NCBI GenBank assembly: GCA_019022495.1
Contig: JAFEKR010000029.1
Coordinates: 310,001 to 374,000 of the forward strand
Length of the DNA: 64,000 nt
Reading direction: 5' to 3'
Source: Epichloe hybrida
Taxonomy: Eukaryota; Ascomycota; Sordariomycetes; Hypocreales; Clavicipitaceae
The notes below the pieces were generated by a model. That model was given only the letters and a program-made list of their open reading frames with translations, was not told where the DNA came from and made no database searches. This document shows, in pieces, positions 21,093-31,571 of the stretch (its first letter is position 1; the number at the start of each line of letters is the position of its first letter). The position numbers and the translations under genes were made by a program.

Positions 21093-22343
21093 TTAGACAT
21101 CCCACTCTTCCTCCTCTTCTCCTTCCTCTTCGGCAGCTGCATCATCGTTCAGAGCAGAGAATGAGCCAAAGCTCTGGGAAGTGGCACTTTTGGCAGCCTT
21201 CTGGGGCGCGGCAGCAGCCTGCTGAGGCTGAGTAGTAGGTTGCTTACTCGTCTCGTCCCCTGAGTCATTGGACTTCTTGCCCTTCTTTGAGGTCTTGGCC
21301 GGGACTGTGCTCCATTCGTCGGCGTCGTCCTTGAGCATCTCCATCTGCTCTTCTTCCGAGGGTAGAGAAGATATCCAAGTATCCTTGGGCTTGGTTGCGG
21401 CCGGCTTTTTGGCCAGGGGGGCAGCGGAGACGGCACTCTTCTCCTGTGTGTCTAAAGGTTGATAGAGAACCTTTTCATCGCCGAAAGGCATGGCATTGAC
21501 TCCATTGGGAGCCCCTTTAGTCCAAGAATTGGCTTCATTCGTGGCCAAGAACTGAGAGCCATCTTTGGCTGCTCGGCCCTCAGCAATACGAGCTGCTCGT
21601 CGCTGCTTTTCTTCCATTACCTTGCGCTCCTTCTCTGCCTCCTCCCGGGCGTCCTTGGCAGCTTCAGCCTTCTTTCTGTTCTGGCGCTGCTTCTTAGTTT
21701 CTGTCTTCTCGGGGACCTTTGTGACCTTGGGCTTCTTTTCCTTGACCTTGTCCGCGTCGGTGATGCGCAGAACGGAGGGGCCAGCGGGGGCTGGCTCAAG
21801 CATGTCACTCACCCCGGCGATATCAGCGGGCCGGGTCTCTGGGGACTCAGTAGGAGACTGATCATCATCCGCGTCCGCACCAGCATCCAAGGGTTTTTCA
21901 TCGGAAACGGCACGGTTAATTTTATTTGCATGGGATTGCTTGACGGATTTCTCTTTTTGTTTTGAACCCTCAGCCTTCCTCGCAAACTTGGTGCCTTCTT
22001 TCGCCTTGGCTAGCTGTCTAGCGAACTCGCGATTGTCAACACCATCATCATCCGAGGCATCATCATCCTTGACTGCGGGTCTTGGCCTAGGGGCAGGGTC
22101 TGCAGCGGATGCCTTAACCTTCAAAGCCTCTTGGGCTTCCGAGGCAAAGCTTTCCAGACGCTGCTTTTTTTTTCTGTCCCCCTTCCGAGCTTCGATTGGC
22201 GCACTCTTGACGGCTTTAGTTGTAGTGGCTGATGCTCTTCTATTCGCTTTGCGAGTTGAAATACGGTAGGCAGCATAGCCGATTCCAAAAACAGCGGCAT
22301 AACCGCCGATTGTGTAAAGGTAGCTCATATCGCCGTCTGTCAT
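21093..22343 (-). CDS. Membrane-anchored, charge-rich fungal protein of unknown function
   Basis: The ORF encodes 416 residues. Residues about 6-25 (MSYLYTIGGYAAVFGIGYAA) form one hydrophobic segment followed by basic residues (STRKANRR), which suggests a single N-terminal anchor with the bulk of the protein in the cytosol. The middle is a very charged, coiled-coil-like stretch of Lys/Glu/Ala (about 210-265, KKQRQNRKKAEAAKDAREEA). Near the end are a conserved-looking WTKGAPNGVNAMPFGDEKVLYQPL and DTWISSLPSEEEQMEMLKDDADEWSTV, and the protein stops in an acidic tail (EEEGEEEEEWDV). The general build recalls ER-anchored coiled-coil proteins, but I do not recognise the family. Confidence 0.8.
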   Translation of the reverse strand: MTDGDMSYLYTIGGYAAVFGIGYAAYRISTRKANRRASATTTKAVKSAPIEARKGDRKKKQRLESFASEAQEALKVKASAADPAPRPRPAVKDDDASDDDGVDNREFARQLAKAKEGTKFARKAEGSKQKEKSVKQSHANKINRAVSDEKPLDAGADADDDQSPTESPETRPADIAGVSDMLEPAPAGPSVLRITDADKVKEKKPKVTKVPEKTETKKQRQNRKKAEAAKDAREEAEKERKVMEEKQRRAARIAEGRAAKDGSQFLATNEANSWTKGAPNGVNAMPFGDEKVLYQPLDTQEKSAVSAAPLAKKPAATKPKDTWISSLPSEEEQMEMLKDDADEWSTVPAKTSKKGKKSNDSGDETSKQPTTQPQQAAAAPQKAAKSATSQSFGSFSALNDDAAAEEEGEEEEEWDV

Positions 22344-23370
22344 TTCGTACTGGAGTTGGATAATGAAGGACTATATTTTCTCTTGTTGGAATATGAAAAA
22401 CGGGCGAGGTCGAGGTCGGAGGCTGGTGCAAAAAGATGGCACGATTCTGACTCGAGAGTTCGACAATCAAGATATGTAAAGATGCCCCTTGCGCTGGAAA
22501 GCGAACAAGGACAGATGGCGAAAGGAGTGTTGCAGGTCGCAAGTAGTCGATCTTCTGTCGGGCGAAGTGTGATGGAGACAATGGGTTCGCTCGTAATGCC
22601 TGCAGTATATACGATGACCCGGTGTCACGCCGTGGTGATGAGAGTTATTGAATAGCAGCAGAATGCTTCTTGAGCGATGCTGTGCGAGGATGATCTGGTC
22701 CTACTCTCAAAAGGGATCAGGGGGTGGTGGGGTTATCGAAAGTGCACGGAGGAGAGGAGGGAAGGAGAAGGATATGAATTGCAGTAAGAGAAAGAGGGAG
22801 ATAAGGGAGAAAAAAGTAGTGAAGAGAAGTCACCTGGTGCAATGAAGCAAGGAACCCTGAAGGAAGGAAGAAAGCAGTGTGTGAGGTGGAAGTCAGTCGG
22901 CTGACAGATTGGCCAGATTTGAACTCTGAATGGTCGGCTTGAAGCGGACAAGCAATGAGTTCCATCCAGGGAGTTTTGGCCAGGTTGCCACATGGAGCCA
23001 CTGCGCATGCAAGAGAACTAGCAAGTATTAATAATAAGGGTCTGCAGCCCAACTAACACCTTTTGAGGGATCTACACTAACCAAAGTATGACAGCTAATA
23101 ATTCAATCTGATGGCACCATGGATCTGAATAATATCAAGCAATGACAAGCATACAATTGAATTAGCTTATTAAGAATTGTACCTAATTTCACATATTGTA
23201 CTTGCTGTCAACTGCACAGAGGGCCCACATAAACTGCTACCACCAGACTAACAATCCGTGTAGACCCGAGAACTTTATCGTGCCCATACTGTACGCACAC
23301 TGTACACACACTGTTTTCGCTAAATTTCTACTTTCTTGTCCCCTCTTCCCACGTTTGATGGTTCATCGTC
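22344..23370. other. Intergenic region upstream of the decayed F-box gene
   Basis: This is about 1 kb with no supported gene. The part at 23060-23200 is AT-rich. Confidence 0.5.
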
Positions 23371-24014
23371 ATGGATCCAACACTTCTCACCCCAAATCAG
23401 CTCCAAGAATACAGTTATCGTAAGTCAACAATCATCGACCAAACCTTGGATGATGCCCGCCTCGGATCTAGGTGCCCCCTTGACAATGGACGGCACTACG
23501 GTCAACCCAAGCACCAGGTGGGCAGGCTGGATCTGCTTCCCGCCGAACTCATCGCCGAGGTTCTCCTATTAGCGTTGGATATTCCATCCCTGACTTCCTT
23601 TCGGCGCATAAATCGCCGGGCTATGAGCCTTGTCGATTCGTTGCACCAATACTTAGTGGTTTTTCAACATTGCCCCAATATCCTTCGTGCCATCGTCAGC
23701 ATCGATGCAAAGCACTTTGATTGCGCAACCCTGTTCAAGACCCTTTTGACCACCAAATGCGCAACGTGCGACCACGGAAATTCGACGACAGTATCTGGCA
23801 ACTAGATCTTACCACGAGAGAACCTCGACGATATATGTCCATTATCTCCGCGCCCTACTTCACCTCGTCAGGCCGCTCGGCTGATTGGGGCTTCTATTGC
23901 ATCAAATGCATAGAAAGCAAGGAGACAGCCATGCATTTCAGGAATAAGTACACAGAAGATGGCTTCGCAGATCACATGGTACGGTACGGGGTCAATCACG
24001 GTGGCAAACAGTGA
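23371..24014 (+). pseudogene. Decayed F-box protein gene
   Basis: The first frame reads MDPTLLTPNQLQEYS... and holds an F-box-like motif (LDLLPAELIAEVLLLALDIP...FRRINRRAM) and a segment typical of a large fungal F-box family (VFQHCPNILRAIVSID...LFKTLLTTKCATCDH), then stops after 144 codons at 23805. A second part of the same family (RRYMSIISAPYFTSSGRSAD then WGFYCIKCIESKE) lies in another frame just downstream and runs to 24014. The Cys-rich middle that members usually carry between these parts is absent. An internal deletion plus frameshift near 23770-23830 fits best. A spliced gene is less likely because no GT/AG pair joins the parts well. Confidence 0.6.
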
Positions 24015-24167
24015 AGAGAACAAGAATGATGCTCCTGCTGGTTCTGTCTGATCCTCCTGCCACGGCTTACAACACTAATTTACCAAATGAAATAGTAGCT
24101 CAAAACTCCTCCACTCTGTGTATGTTCGTACATCTATATCGAGAGCTGGATGAGCACGACTTTTTTT

Positions 24168-24359
24168 TTAGCGGCGCGTGCGCCGCATCTCGTCCTTCCC
24201 CTGTTTCACCATATGCTTCTTGCACATGGGAAGGGATGGGGGCAAAGACTCCCAGGCCATGGGGCTGCACTTGACGTTGGTTCCGAGGCGCTCCGGGCAC
24301 TGCTTCCTCTCCTCCTTTTTGCAGCCACAAAAGTACATACGAAAGAACTGCTTACACAT
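24168..24359 (-). CDS. Possible small Cys-rich protein
   Basis: The ORF gives about 63 residues starting MCKQFFRMYFCGCKKEER. An ATG at 24396-24398 would add 13 residues. It has five Cys arranged as MC, FCGC, QC, KC and MC, a basic C-terminus and no clear signal peptide. Short fungal proteins with an MC...C.C...C...C pattern like this are common in ascomycetes and have no known role. No paralogue in the window supports it, so it may be a chance ORF. Confidence 0.35.
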   Translation of the reverse strand: MCKQFFRMYFCGCKKEERKQCPERLGTNVKCSPMAWESLPPSLPMCKKHMVKQGKDEMRRTRR

Positions 24360-24399
24360 GGCTGGGAGGCTTGGGTCAGATGGAGTGCCTGGTGACATC

Positions 24400-25699
24400 A
24401 GAAATTGGAAGCACTGGTAGGCGCTCCTTTTAACAACTCACCTGGGCGATGGATGGAATATTTTGATGTAGACGAGGTGCTTGTGTCTGAAGACTAAAGA
24501 ACGGCTTGGTCCAGGACAGGTTGCTAGTTTAGATGACAGAGCAGCCATTTTATATCCTGCTAACGACGCCAACGCTCCAAACCACAGGTTCTCAATCCGT
24601 GCTGTCTTCGCACAAACCTAAGCGGCTTCCACGGTAACCATCCGTGATGCGGCTGGCTGTTTACCCAAAGAAACGATTTACGATTCCAGCAGCACACTTT
24701 CTTGCTCACCAGCGCTTCTAGATAGAACCTAATAGGTCTCAGAAGCGCTGCCATACAAAAAAAAAGGTGTGATTAGGTTGCCGCTGTGTACTGTTGGATG
24801 TAGCAGCCTCACATGTTAGGCATCACTTTCATCGCGATGCCTTCCTTCTTCGCGGCTGATTGCGAGACCTCGGCACTTAGGGCAGAGACCTCTTTTGCCC
24901 TCGTATAATGTAGCCTTGTTGTGCCACGTGTGGATAGCTTAGATAGCTAAATTCATCATCATCACTTTCCACACCGTCTCACATGTTGGAGCACTCGCTG
25001 GGTGATGCCTCAACTAGAGGTCGCGCAAGGCATGTGAGCGAATAGCTTTCGGTCGAGGGCCCCGACCTAATAGTAAGAATGATGCATAGCTAGTGATGCA
25101 GTTGTCCATCCAGGACCATGAGAGACAGGACCCCTTCCAAGTCACGTCACCATCGGCTCGGGCGGCATTGATATCGTGGTGACACGACAAGGGAACCTTG
25201 CCGTCCAGTCACAGGCGAATGAAGACTGGCGTCTCAATAAAAGCCATGATTGAACACGGAGTCAACATTGCCTTCCTGTTGAACTCGGTCAAGACGCCGA
25301 GATCCCAAAACTATGTAGATATTCACCAGTTGAATCAAGCCCCCGGCAACAACTCGCTGTAATAACATCAGACATGCGAGTCTCACCGCCTGGTGCCACT
25401 TCCCCTTCCCCACCCCACCTGCTCAGGTTCAGCTGGGGAGGGGCAAGAACGCACGCTGAGTGAGGGAGGATAAATTCCTATTTTCGGGTCAAGCTTGCAG
25501 GCAGTATCACTACATACATTAAAAACCTTCAATCAGCATCTTGCATGGTAGCAAAGTTGCTTGGCAAGCTTCAAGAAGGCGTTTTTGTGTCGACGGGTAC
25601 TTCCCACACTGTTATTCTTATTATGATTTCAATATCCAATATCCAATATTTATCCTTATCCTAGTTTTTTTAAAAAGCACCTCTGCCATACTTGACAAC
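24400..25699. other. Intergenic region upstream of the nucleoside hydrolase gene
   Basis: No gene is supported over about 1.3 kb. The sequence lacks long ORFs on either strand. Confidence 0.5.
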
Positions 25700-27287
25700 A
25701 TGGCGCCTCGAAAAATCATCATTGACACCGACCCTGGTAGGACCCGTGCTCTGGCCCCAACACATACATGGCACGACGTCATCTGATCTGGTTATTCTGC
25801 AGGCGTCGACGATGTCATGGCCATGCTTCTCGCCCTGAGCGCCTCCCCCGAGGAACTCGATGTCGCCATGTTGTCCGTGTCGTATGGAAATGTTCCCCTG
25901 CAGAGGTAAGTCTTTCGCTTTGCCTTTTTGTTTTATTCTATTTTCTAATACGGCTGACTTTTGCGTGTGTGTGTGTGTGTGTGTGTAAATCTTTAGCTGT
26001 CTCCGCAACGTAGTTGCCATGTTCTACGTCCTGGAGAAGGAAATGGAATGGAGAAAATCCACCGGCAGACCACAGGGCTTCGAGGTCATGAGAAAAAGCA
26101 AGCCCATTGTTGCTGCTGGTGCAGAGCATTCGCTCGAGCACGAGTACCTCGTGGCTGATTACTTCCGTGCGTTTTTTTGACCCCGTGCCGAGAGCAGGAG
26201 TGGAGCCTGTGCTTTGGAAGCTTTGATGAATCTACATACAGCCGTGTTCTTTGCTGGAAAAGAAATATGAACTAATTGTACTGCAGATGGCCTCGATGGC
26301 CTGCACAACGTCCACGAGGCGCTTCCGAATTTGAGCCCTCCCGAGACTTGGAAATCCCTGTTCCAGAATGACGACGACGACGATGCTTCAGTAGATGCTG
26401 GCACGTACTCCCCTTTCTTCACGCCGTCGAAAGTGCCAGCACACAAGGAGATTCTACGCATCCTCAAGGAGAACCCCATCGACACCGTCTCCATCTGCGC
26501 AGTCGGCCCACTCACCAATATCGCCTTGGCAGCTGCTGAGGATCCCGAGACGTTTCTCCGCGTCAAGGAGCTTGTCGTCATGGGTGGTGCTGTGGACATC
26601 AAGGGTAACGTCACGCCCGTGGCTGAATTCAACTGCTACGCTGACGCCGTTGCCGCTGCTCGCGTGTATGCGCTGACTTCGTACACGCCTGCCTCAACCA
26701 TGCCTCCGCTTCCTCAAAATATGCCGACTCTGCCTGCTTACCCGGACAAGCCGTCCCGACAGCTGAAGCTGACGCTCGCTCCCTTGGACATCACCACCCC
26801 TCATCTCATCAACAAGACCTTCTTTGCCGAGGGCATCCAGCCGTACCTCGATGCAGGAAGCCCTCTTGCGACGTGGATATGGTATTTCATTAAGGCTACC
26901 TTCGATCACATTGAGAGAAGGAGGGGCGACGGCAAAGAACCGGGGCTCTCATTGCACGACCCTCTCCCAGTCTGGTACATGTTGACCCACGACGATCCCA
27001 AGTGGAAGTTCCCGGCAAAGCTGGAGGACATTAGGATTGAGACATCTGGTCAATGGACGCGCGGTATGCATGTCGTGGACCACAGACTTCGGGCCAAGCC
27101 CGCAGAAGCGGCGGCCCTGGCTTCCACAAACCCTCGTGAGGACCCTAACGTCATCGCCAAGGACAGCGTTCTCGGCGATACCATGGCTTGGTTGAGCGTT
27201 CTCAAGGGCAACAGGGTAAATCGTCTCGTCGAGTCACCCGGTGAGGATATTCTCAAGGTAGTGTGGATGAAGAGGGTTTTTGGGTAG
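25700..27287 (+). CDS. Inosine-uridine-preferring nucleoside hydrolase
   Basis: The enzyme hydrolyses the N-glycosidic bond of nucleosides to ribose and a base, for salvage. It is spliced from four exons (25700-25736, 25803-25905, 25997-26166, 26287-27287) with introns of 66, 91 and 120 nt, giving 436 residues. The N-terminus MAPRKIIIDTDPGVDDVMAM carries the calcium-binding DTDPGVDD motif (Asp9, 11, 15, 16), split by intron 1 after Gly13's first base. CAVGPLTNIALA and VMGGAVDIKGNVTPVAEFN are family motifs, and a late His-Asp (SLHDPL) supplies a further active-site Asp. The insert FQNDDDDDAS and the long C-terminal part are typical of fungal members. Intron 2 contains a GT microsatellite. The gene is convergent with LSM8. 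Confidence 0.93.
25965..25986 (+). repeat. GT dinucleotide microsatellite inside intron 2
   Basis: Eleven GT units lie just before the branch/acceptor part of intron 2 of the nucleoside hydrolase gene. Length variation here would not change the protein. Confidence 0.9.
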
Positions 27288-27645
27288 AAAAAAGAAAGGG
27301 AAAAAGCAGGGAAAAAGCACATAGCAATTGACGTCGTCAAGAATATTCACACAAGACCCAGCGCTCAAAGCGCCAAACTTCCTCCTCCAACATTCGTGAC
27401 TCCTTTCCAAGTCTTGTTCCCAGCCTCATAAAGTCTGCAACTGATAAAAGCAAATTGAAAGTAAGGGCAGCAAGTGATTTCCCCCAACCCAATTCCTGTA
27501 AACTCCATTGAACGCCATCACTATGCCATTGCAGCTACCATACGCAAGTATATCCCATCTCGAGATGTAGGAGGCTTGTAAAGCGAGAGAGAGTGTGTGT
27601 GTAAATAAAAAGGGGAGGAAGGAGCGTCAAGAACAATAGAGCCAT
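27288..27645. other. 3' gap between the nucleoside hydrolase and LSM8 genes
   Basis: Two genes converge here. Only a short GT-rich stretch (about 27589-27602) stands out. Confidence 0.5.
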
Positions 27646-28126
27646 CTAAATGTGTTTGATGTCCCCTATCTCCGACCCCTTCACTTCTGTCCAGTTGATA
27701 CTCTCGTCCAGCTTTTCGTCTATCAAGCCGACGGAGCACACATTGTCTCCCCGTACGAGATAAAGTCCGAGTGCGTGTATTTCCGAAGGTTCGTGTTCAT
27801 CGGGTTCGTGTATTACTCGCTCCTCTGTTTCCTTCAAGACCTGGCCCGAGAAGAACAAGCAAAGTCAGCACCGATCATCACGGGATACTTCTGATGGTTG
27901 GATTCTGAGAGAGGGGGGGGGGTGTCTCCTCCATGGAACATACCAAATTCGTCGACTGATCGCAAGCCGCGAGGGTGCCGACCAAGATTCGCGAGTCGGC
28001 TGTCACGACCAGAACTTTCTCTGCAGGCAAGTAAAAGAAGCTGTGTGAGCAATTGCTGCGAGAATGTTTGTAGGTTGAAACGGGTTCGGTGTACGCACTG
28101 TTGAGATAGCCTCCTAGAGTCGCCAT
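27646..28126 (-). CDS. LSM8: U6 snRNA-associated Sm-like protein LSm8
   Basis: LSm8 replaces LSm1 in the nuclear LSm2-8 ring that binds U6 snRNA. Three exons on the minus strand (28126-28099, 28020-27944, 27840-27646) with introns of 78 and 103 nt give 99 residues. The protein reads MATLGGYLNKKVLVVTADSR, then ILVGTLAACDQSTNLVLKET (Sm1), then EIHALGLYLVRGDNVCSVGLID (Sm2). GYLN, DGR-like ADSR, FDQ-like CDQ, TNL and RGDN all match LSm8. Donors GTGCGT and GTATGT and acceptors CTGCAG and GGCCAG are clear. The LSM2 partner gene lies 24 kb to the left and the U2 snRNA gene lies just upstream on the same strand. Confidence 0.93.
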
Positions 28127-28831
28127 TTCGTAAGGGGGGACGAGTTCTTGTTTGCTTGCTCGTGGTCATATGATATGCTGGGGGGAAACAAAAATCTAGG
28201 TCGAAGCAGCAACTGGTTCGGGGACAGCTTGGGACCGAAAAAAAATCCACTAACCAGATCACGCTGAACCCGCTTGGAGCAGGTTCTCTACGAGGGCGGA
28301 AAAAAAAAATTGACTGCGCAACACCAAAAGGCCACGGAAATTTGCCAGGCGAATGGACCAAGACGTCAGGGCAGCTACGAGCGTAGACAAACGCGCATCT
28401 GTATCGTCTACTTGATCGAGGATTCCAAAGTCCTCCGTACGCACAGAATGAATAACACGACCGAGTTTTTGTGTCCTCAAGAAGGCAGATTGCAGAGCCA
28501 CAAACCTGTTTCCTAATGTCTGAACTTGACTTGGGCGGCGTAATAAACACAAACTTGTATTCCCAGATGCACTGGAATGAGGGCACGAAATCTATCGAAT
28601 CAATTTCCATGTTCTATTGCACAAAGCCCTGTTTCCACCATGTACGCCGTAAGTGACTGTCAATCACGAGGTATCTTCGCTTAATCTTAGATACGATGAG
28701 AAACATGGTACAGAACTGTGATGGCAACATATGGTCACAGAGGCTGGCCAACAATCATCTCGTCTTCGTCTAATCGTACGTTCTGTCTACTTCTTCACTC
28801 CGTCGGACCAGCCGGCGAAAGCAATGAAAAG
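28127..28831. other. Gap between LSM8 and the U2 snRNA gene
   Basis: This region contains the LSM8 promoter and the 3' flank of U2. ORFs on the minus strand here have no recognisable domain. Confidence 0.5.
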
Positions 28832-29019
28832 AGTGTTCGCGTCACCTGGAGGCAGTGTGATACCAGGGACACTGTGGGCGGGATCATGTGCAAGCACAGA
28901 GGAAACCGCCCGAGAGCCAAAAATAAGAATAATCACGATTGGTCTCAATAGAGACCTTTCAGAGATTAAACTGAAAAGAACAGATACTACACTTGATCTA
29001 AGCCAAAAGGCAAAGAGAG
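28832..29019 (-). ncRNA. U2 spliceosomal snRNA
   Basis: Read on the minus strand, the sequence has the U2 5' hairpin (TTTGCCTTTTGGCTTAGATC), then AAGTGTAGTATCTGTTC with the branch-site-pairing GTAGTA at 28985-28990. The stem IIa region and the Sm site ATTTTTGG (28917-28924) follow. Stem III (GGGCGG paired with CCGCCC) and the U2A'/U2B'' stem-loop IV (CCTGGTATCAC...CCTCCAGG) complete the molecule. The 5' end is placed at about 29019 and the 3' end at about 28832, each uncertain by a few bases. The length of about 188 nt is normal. A TATA box lies 50-60 nt upstream. Confidence 0.93.
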
Positions 29020-29070
29020 CTAAGGAGAAAGGAAAAGGAAATTCTAAGACGAGCGGCGGGTGGGCGAGAA

Positions 29071-29078
29071 TTATATAC
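29071..29078 (-). promoter_or_regulatory. TATA box of the U2 snRNA gene
   Basis: On the minus strand this reads TATATAA-like sequence about 52 nt before the U2 5' end, a normal distance for a Pol II snRNA promoter. Confidence 0.6.
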
Positions 29079-29675
29079 TCTGTGCGGAGGGCGGTGTGGA
29101 ACGCTACGGCAGAATTCGTTTAGACGAACAGGTCTGTGGTGGGGGACGAGCGCTGGCAGCCGCAACGGGCTGACAAGTTGTGAGGTTGGAGACGACATGG
29201 GGCGACAGCCTGGAATGGTGGAGGTGTACGGAGTACTACCCTGCATTTCTGAATCAGCATTTGTAAAAATAACGTAAATTTGGTTGCATAGTTCTGTCTC
29301 TTTTGGCTTTTCTATCGATTCAATCTTTTTGACACGTACGTTGACAAGTTCCACCTCAACGTGAGCCAGATGCTTTAATTGTAATTCAATATCATGTTCT
29401 GCGTCAGTCTCGTTACGGACCTAGTTGTGACTACCCAATCGTTTCAAAAGTCCGTGGCGCCATCAGGAACCGTGACGCCGCTTTATGCTGAGTATATACA
29501 TGAGAAAACCAAGAAATACAAGAATAAAGACGAAAAAAAACCTTGCAGCACCTATTGATATCATCCATGGTGAGAGCCAACAAAGCCTAGAATTCGACCC
29601 TCGCCAGAAACGCCGTTCCAGGAAAAGAAAGGTGAAGCAAAACAAATGCCCTTGTTCGAACAGTATGGGGGCAAT
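29079..29675. other. Gap upstream of U2 and downstream of PCH1
   Basis: No gene is seen. One exact TACGGAGTA motif lies at 29227-29235. Confidence 0.5.
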
Positions 29676-31059
29676 TCAGTCTTCCAAGAGCTCGCCTTCG
29701 TCTTCTGAAACCTTGGCTCGCTTTTCCGCCCTCTCGCGATCGAAAGAAAGCTCGGTGTCGACATCCTTCCGCTTGGTAGGCGACCTCAGCATATTTGCAT
29801 CGCCAACGTCTGCGCCATTGGTTCGTGGCGCGGGACTGCGGCTCCGACTTGGCCTGTCCAGCTCCATGGGCGTGCCGTTCGAAGATAGTGTGTCAGGCTG
29901 ACTTAAAAGGGTATCTGCACGTCTTCTGGTGTTTTCCAGATCGAAGGCCGGTGAGGGTAACGATGGATTCTGCTTTCTAAGCGGATTCTCAGTGTAGAAC
30001 TGGCGCATTACCTCAATAGCCTTGGTGCACAGTTCTTCGTCCCCGTTCAGGTATTTCCACCACGGCTCCCCGTTGATATCGTCAATCTGTTGGTTGGCGT
30101 GCACGCTGGCAAAGAAGATTGCACTGATTGCGACATCCCTAGCCTCAATAAGGAGGGGAATTGCCGTCAAGCAGGCATCGTTGCAGAATGCCCAAGCAGC
30201 CTGCCTCAGGTGCTTGTTGTGGACAATGTCGAGTTGGCCGAGGAGTTCAAAAAGATTTCGGTAGGGATTGTCGATCATCAGATCAAAGGTAAGCTGCTCC
30301 AGCATGACCTCTTCATAAGTCAGAATGCTATCTCGCCACCGCCAATACTCTTTGCTCTGCTCATTAATGATGAGCTTTGCGTTCTTTTGTGCCACCTTGG
30401 CGACTGCTATGATAATATCCTTCGTTTTTCGGCAATTTTCTTCGACTTTGTTCGCAAGGAAAAGGGCAGTGGCAGCAATGTTCTGTCCACAGGACTGGTT
30501 AGCTAGCGATAATGACATCCCCTCGAGCGCTCGCCTTGTTGCCATTGTCCTCTGAAGGCAGGCGACAGAAAATTCTACTTACGTAGTGATGGATGCCACC
30601 CTTCTCCTGCACCATGCTAAAGCGCATGAAGAACCTGTGGAAGAAGACTCCAGCGACCCATAAGGTGATCTGAGGCAAGTCCAGCATCACGCCAGCTTGA
30701 TAGATGAAATTGACGCCCTTGGCCCGCCGAAGCCTCTCTTCTGAAGGTGAGATCCCGTCGACACAACTCGGTGTGCTCTGGACCTCCTCAGACGTGAAAG
30801 ACCATTGATTCGTTGGTGCGGCCTGTCCGTTGCGGCTAGACTGTGTGGCTGATGACTGCTGACTAGAGGAGTTTGTGGCCTGCGGTCGAGGAGGAGAGGT
30901 TCGCGCACTATGTTGTGGAGGAGTTGGAGCCGCTGGAGGCACTTCTCGCTGATGAGGAGAGCGTTGAGGTGCGTCGGCGCGAGAGCCTCCCGGAACACTG
31001 GGAGGTTGATAACCTTCGCGCGGAGGCCGGTACCGGTCGATACTGGCCATGTCCGGCAC
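29676..31059 (-). CDS. PCH1: Cyclin Pch1-like (cyclin T/K class, P-TEFb subunit)
   Basis: Pch1 partners Cdk9 and promotes transcription elongation by phosphorylating Spt5 and the Pol II tail. Two exons (31059-30583, 30482-29676) with one 100-nt GTAAGT...ACAG intron give 427 residues. Residues 1-80 are Pro/Ser-rich. The cyclin box follows: TPSCVDGISPSEERLRRAKG, LPQITLWVAGVFFHRFFMRF, then NIAATALFLANKVEENCRK after the splice. KEYWRWRDSILTYEEVMLEQ and FDLMIDNPY match S. pombe Pch1 closely. The C-terminus is Ser/Arg-rich and acidic. A start 9 nt further in (MASIDRY, 31050) is equally possible. PRP4 lies upstream in the same direction. Confidence 0.9.
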
Positions 31060-31571
31060 TTTTTATGTCGGGTTGGCAATCAAGGTTGCAAGGTAGCGTG
31101 GGGAAACCATGGAGACCGGTCGCGAACAGTTCGGTTGTGGTCGAGCAAAGGTCGAGCAAGATGTACCACTTTGAAGATGCAAGATGCTGTAATTAGAGGT
31201 GAACTCTGTGGAGGAGGACTTTGCCACAGGTTTGCTCTGCTGTTCATGCACATCCAATCAGCGAGTCAGCTGACTTCTTCCCCCACCAGCACACCCACCA
31301 GCAGATGAAACCCACCAGCATAACCACGACCACGACCACGACCACATCCATAACCACGTCCACGTCCACGTCCGAGGAGCAACTCCGCAGAGCGAAATGA
31401 TTTGTGCCATTTGGGCCATTTGGATTTGGGGAAGGGAAAGGATTTTGACTTCCCGCAGTTGAGGAACGGCTCAGTAAGTAAAGTAGAGGGTATCAAATGG
31501 TTCAGTATTCTTTGCATATACAGAATAATACACAGGTGTAGTTTGACAAGTTTTACAGAACCGCACGCTCA
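31060..31571. other. Gap between PCH1 and PRP4
   Basis: A short repeat of CCACGACCACGACC and CCACGTCCACGTCC type lies at about 31325-31375. On the minus strand it would encode Gly-Arg repeats, but no complete gene is seen. Confidence 0.5.

Noticed and set aside
28731..29123. A 130-codon plus-strand ORF
   Set aside because: It lies over the U2 snRNA gene on the opposite strand and has no protein features.
31266..31517. Minus-strand ORF with Gly-Arg repeats
   Set aside because: The repeat comes from a short CCACGA/CCACGT tandem stretch and there is no conserved flank.
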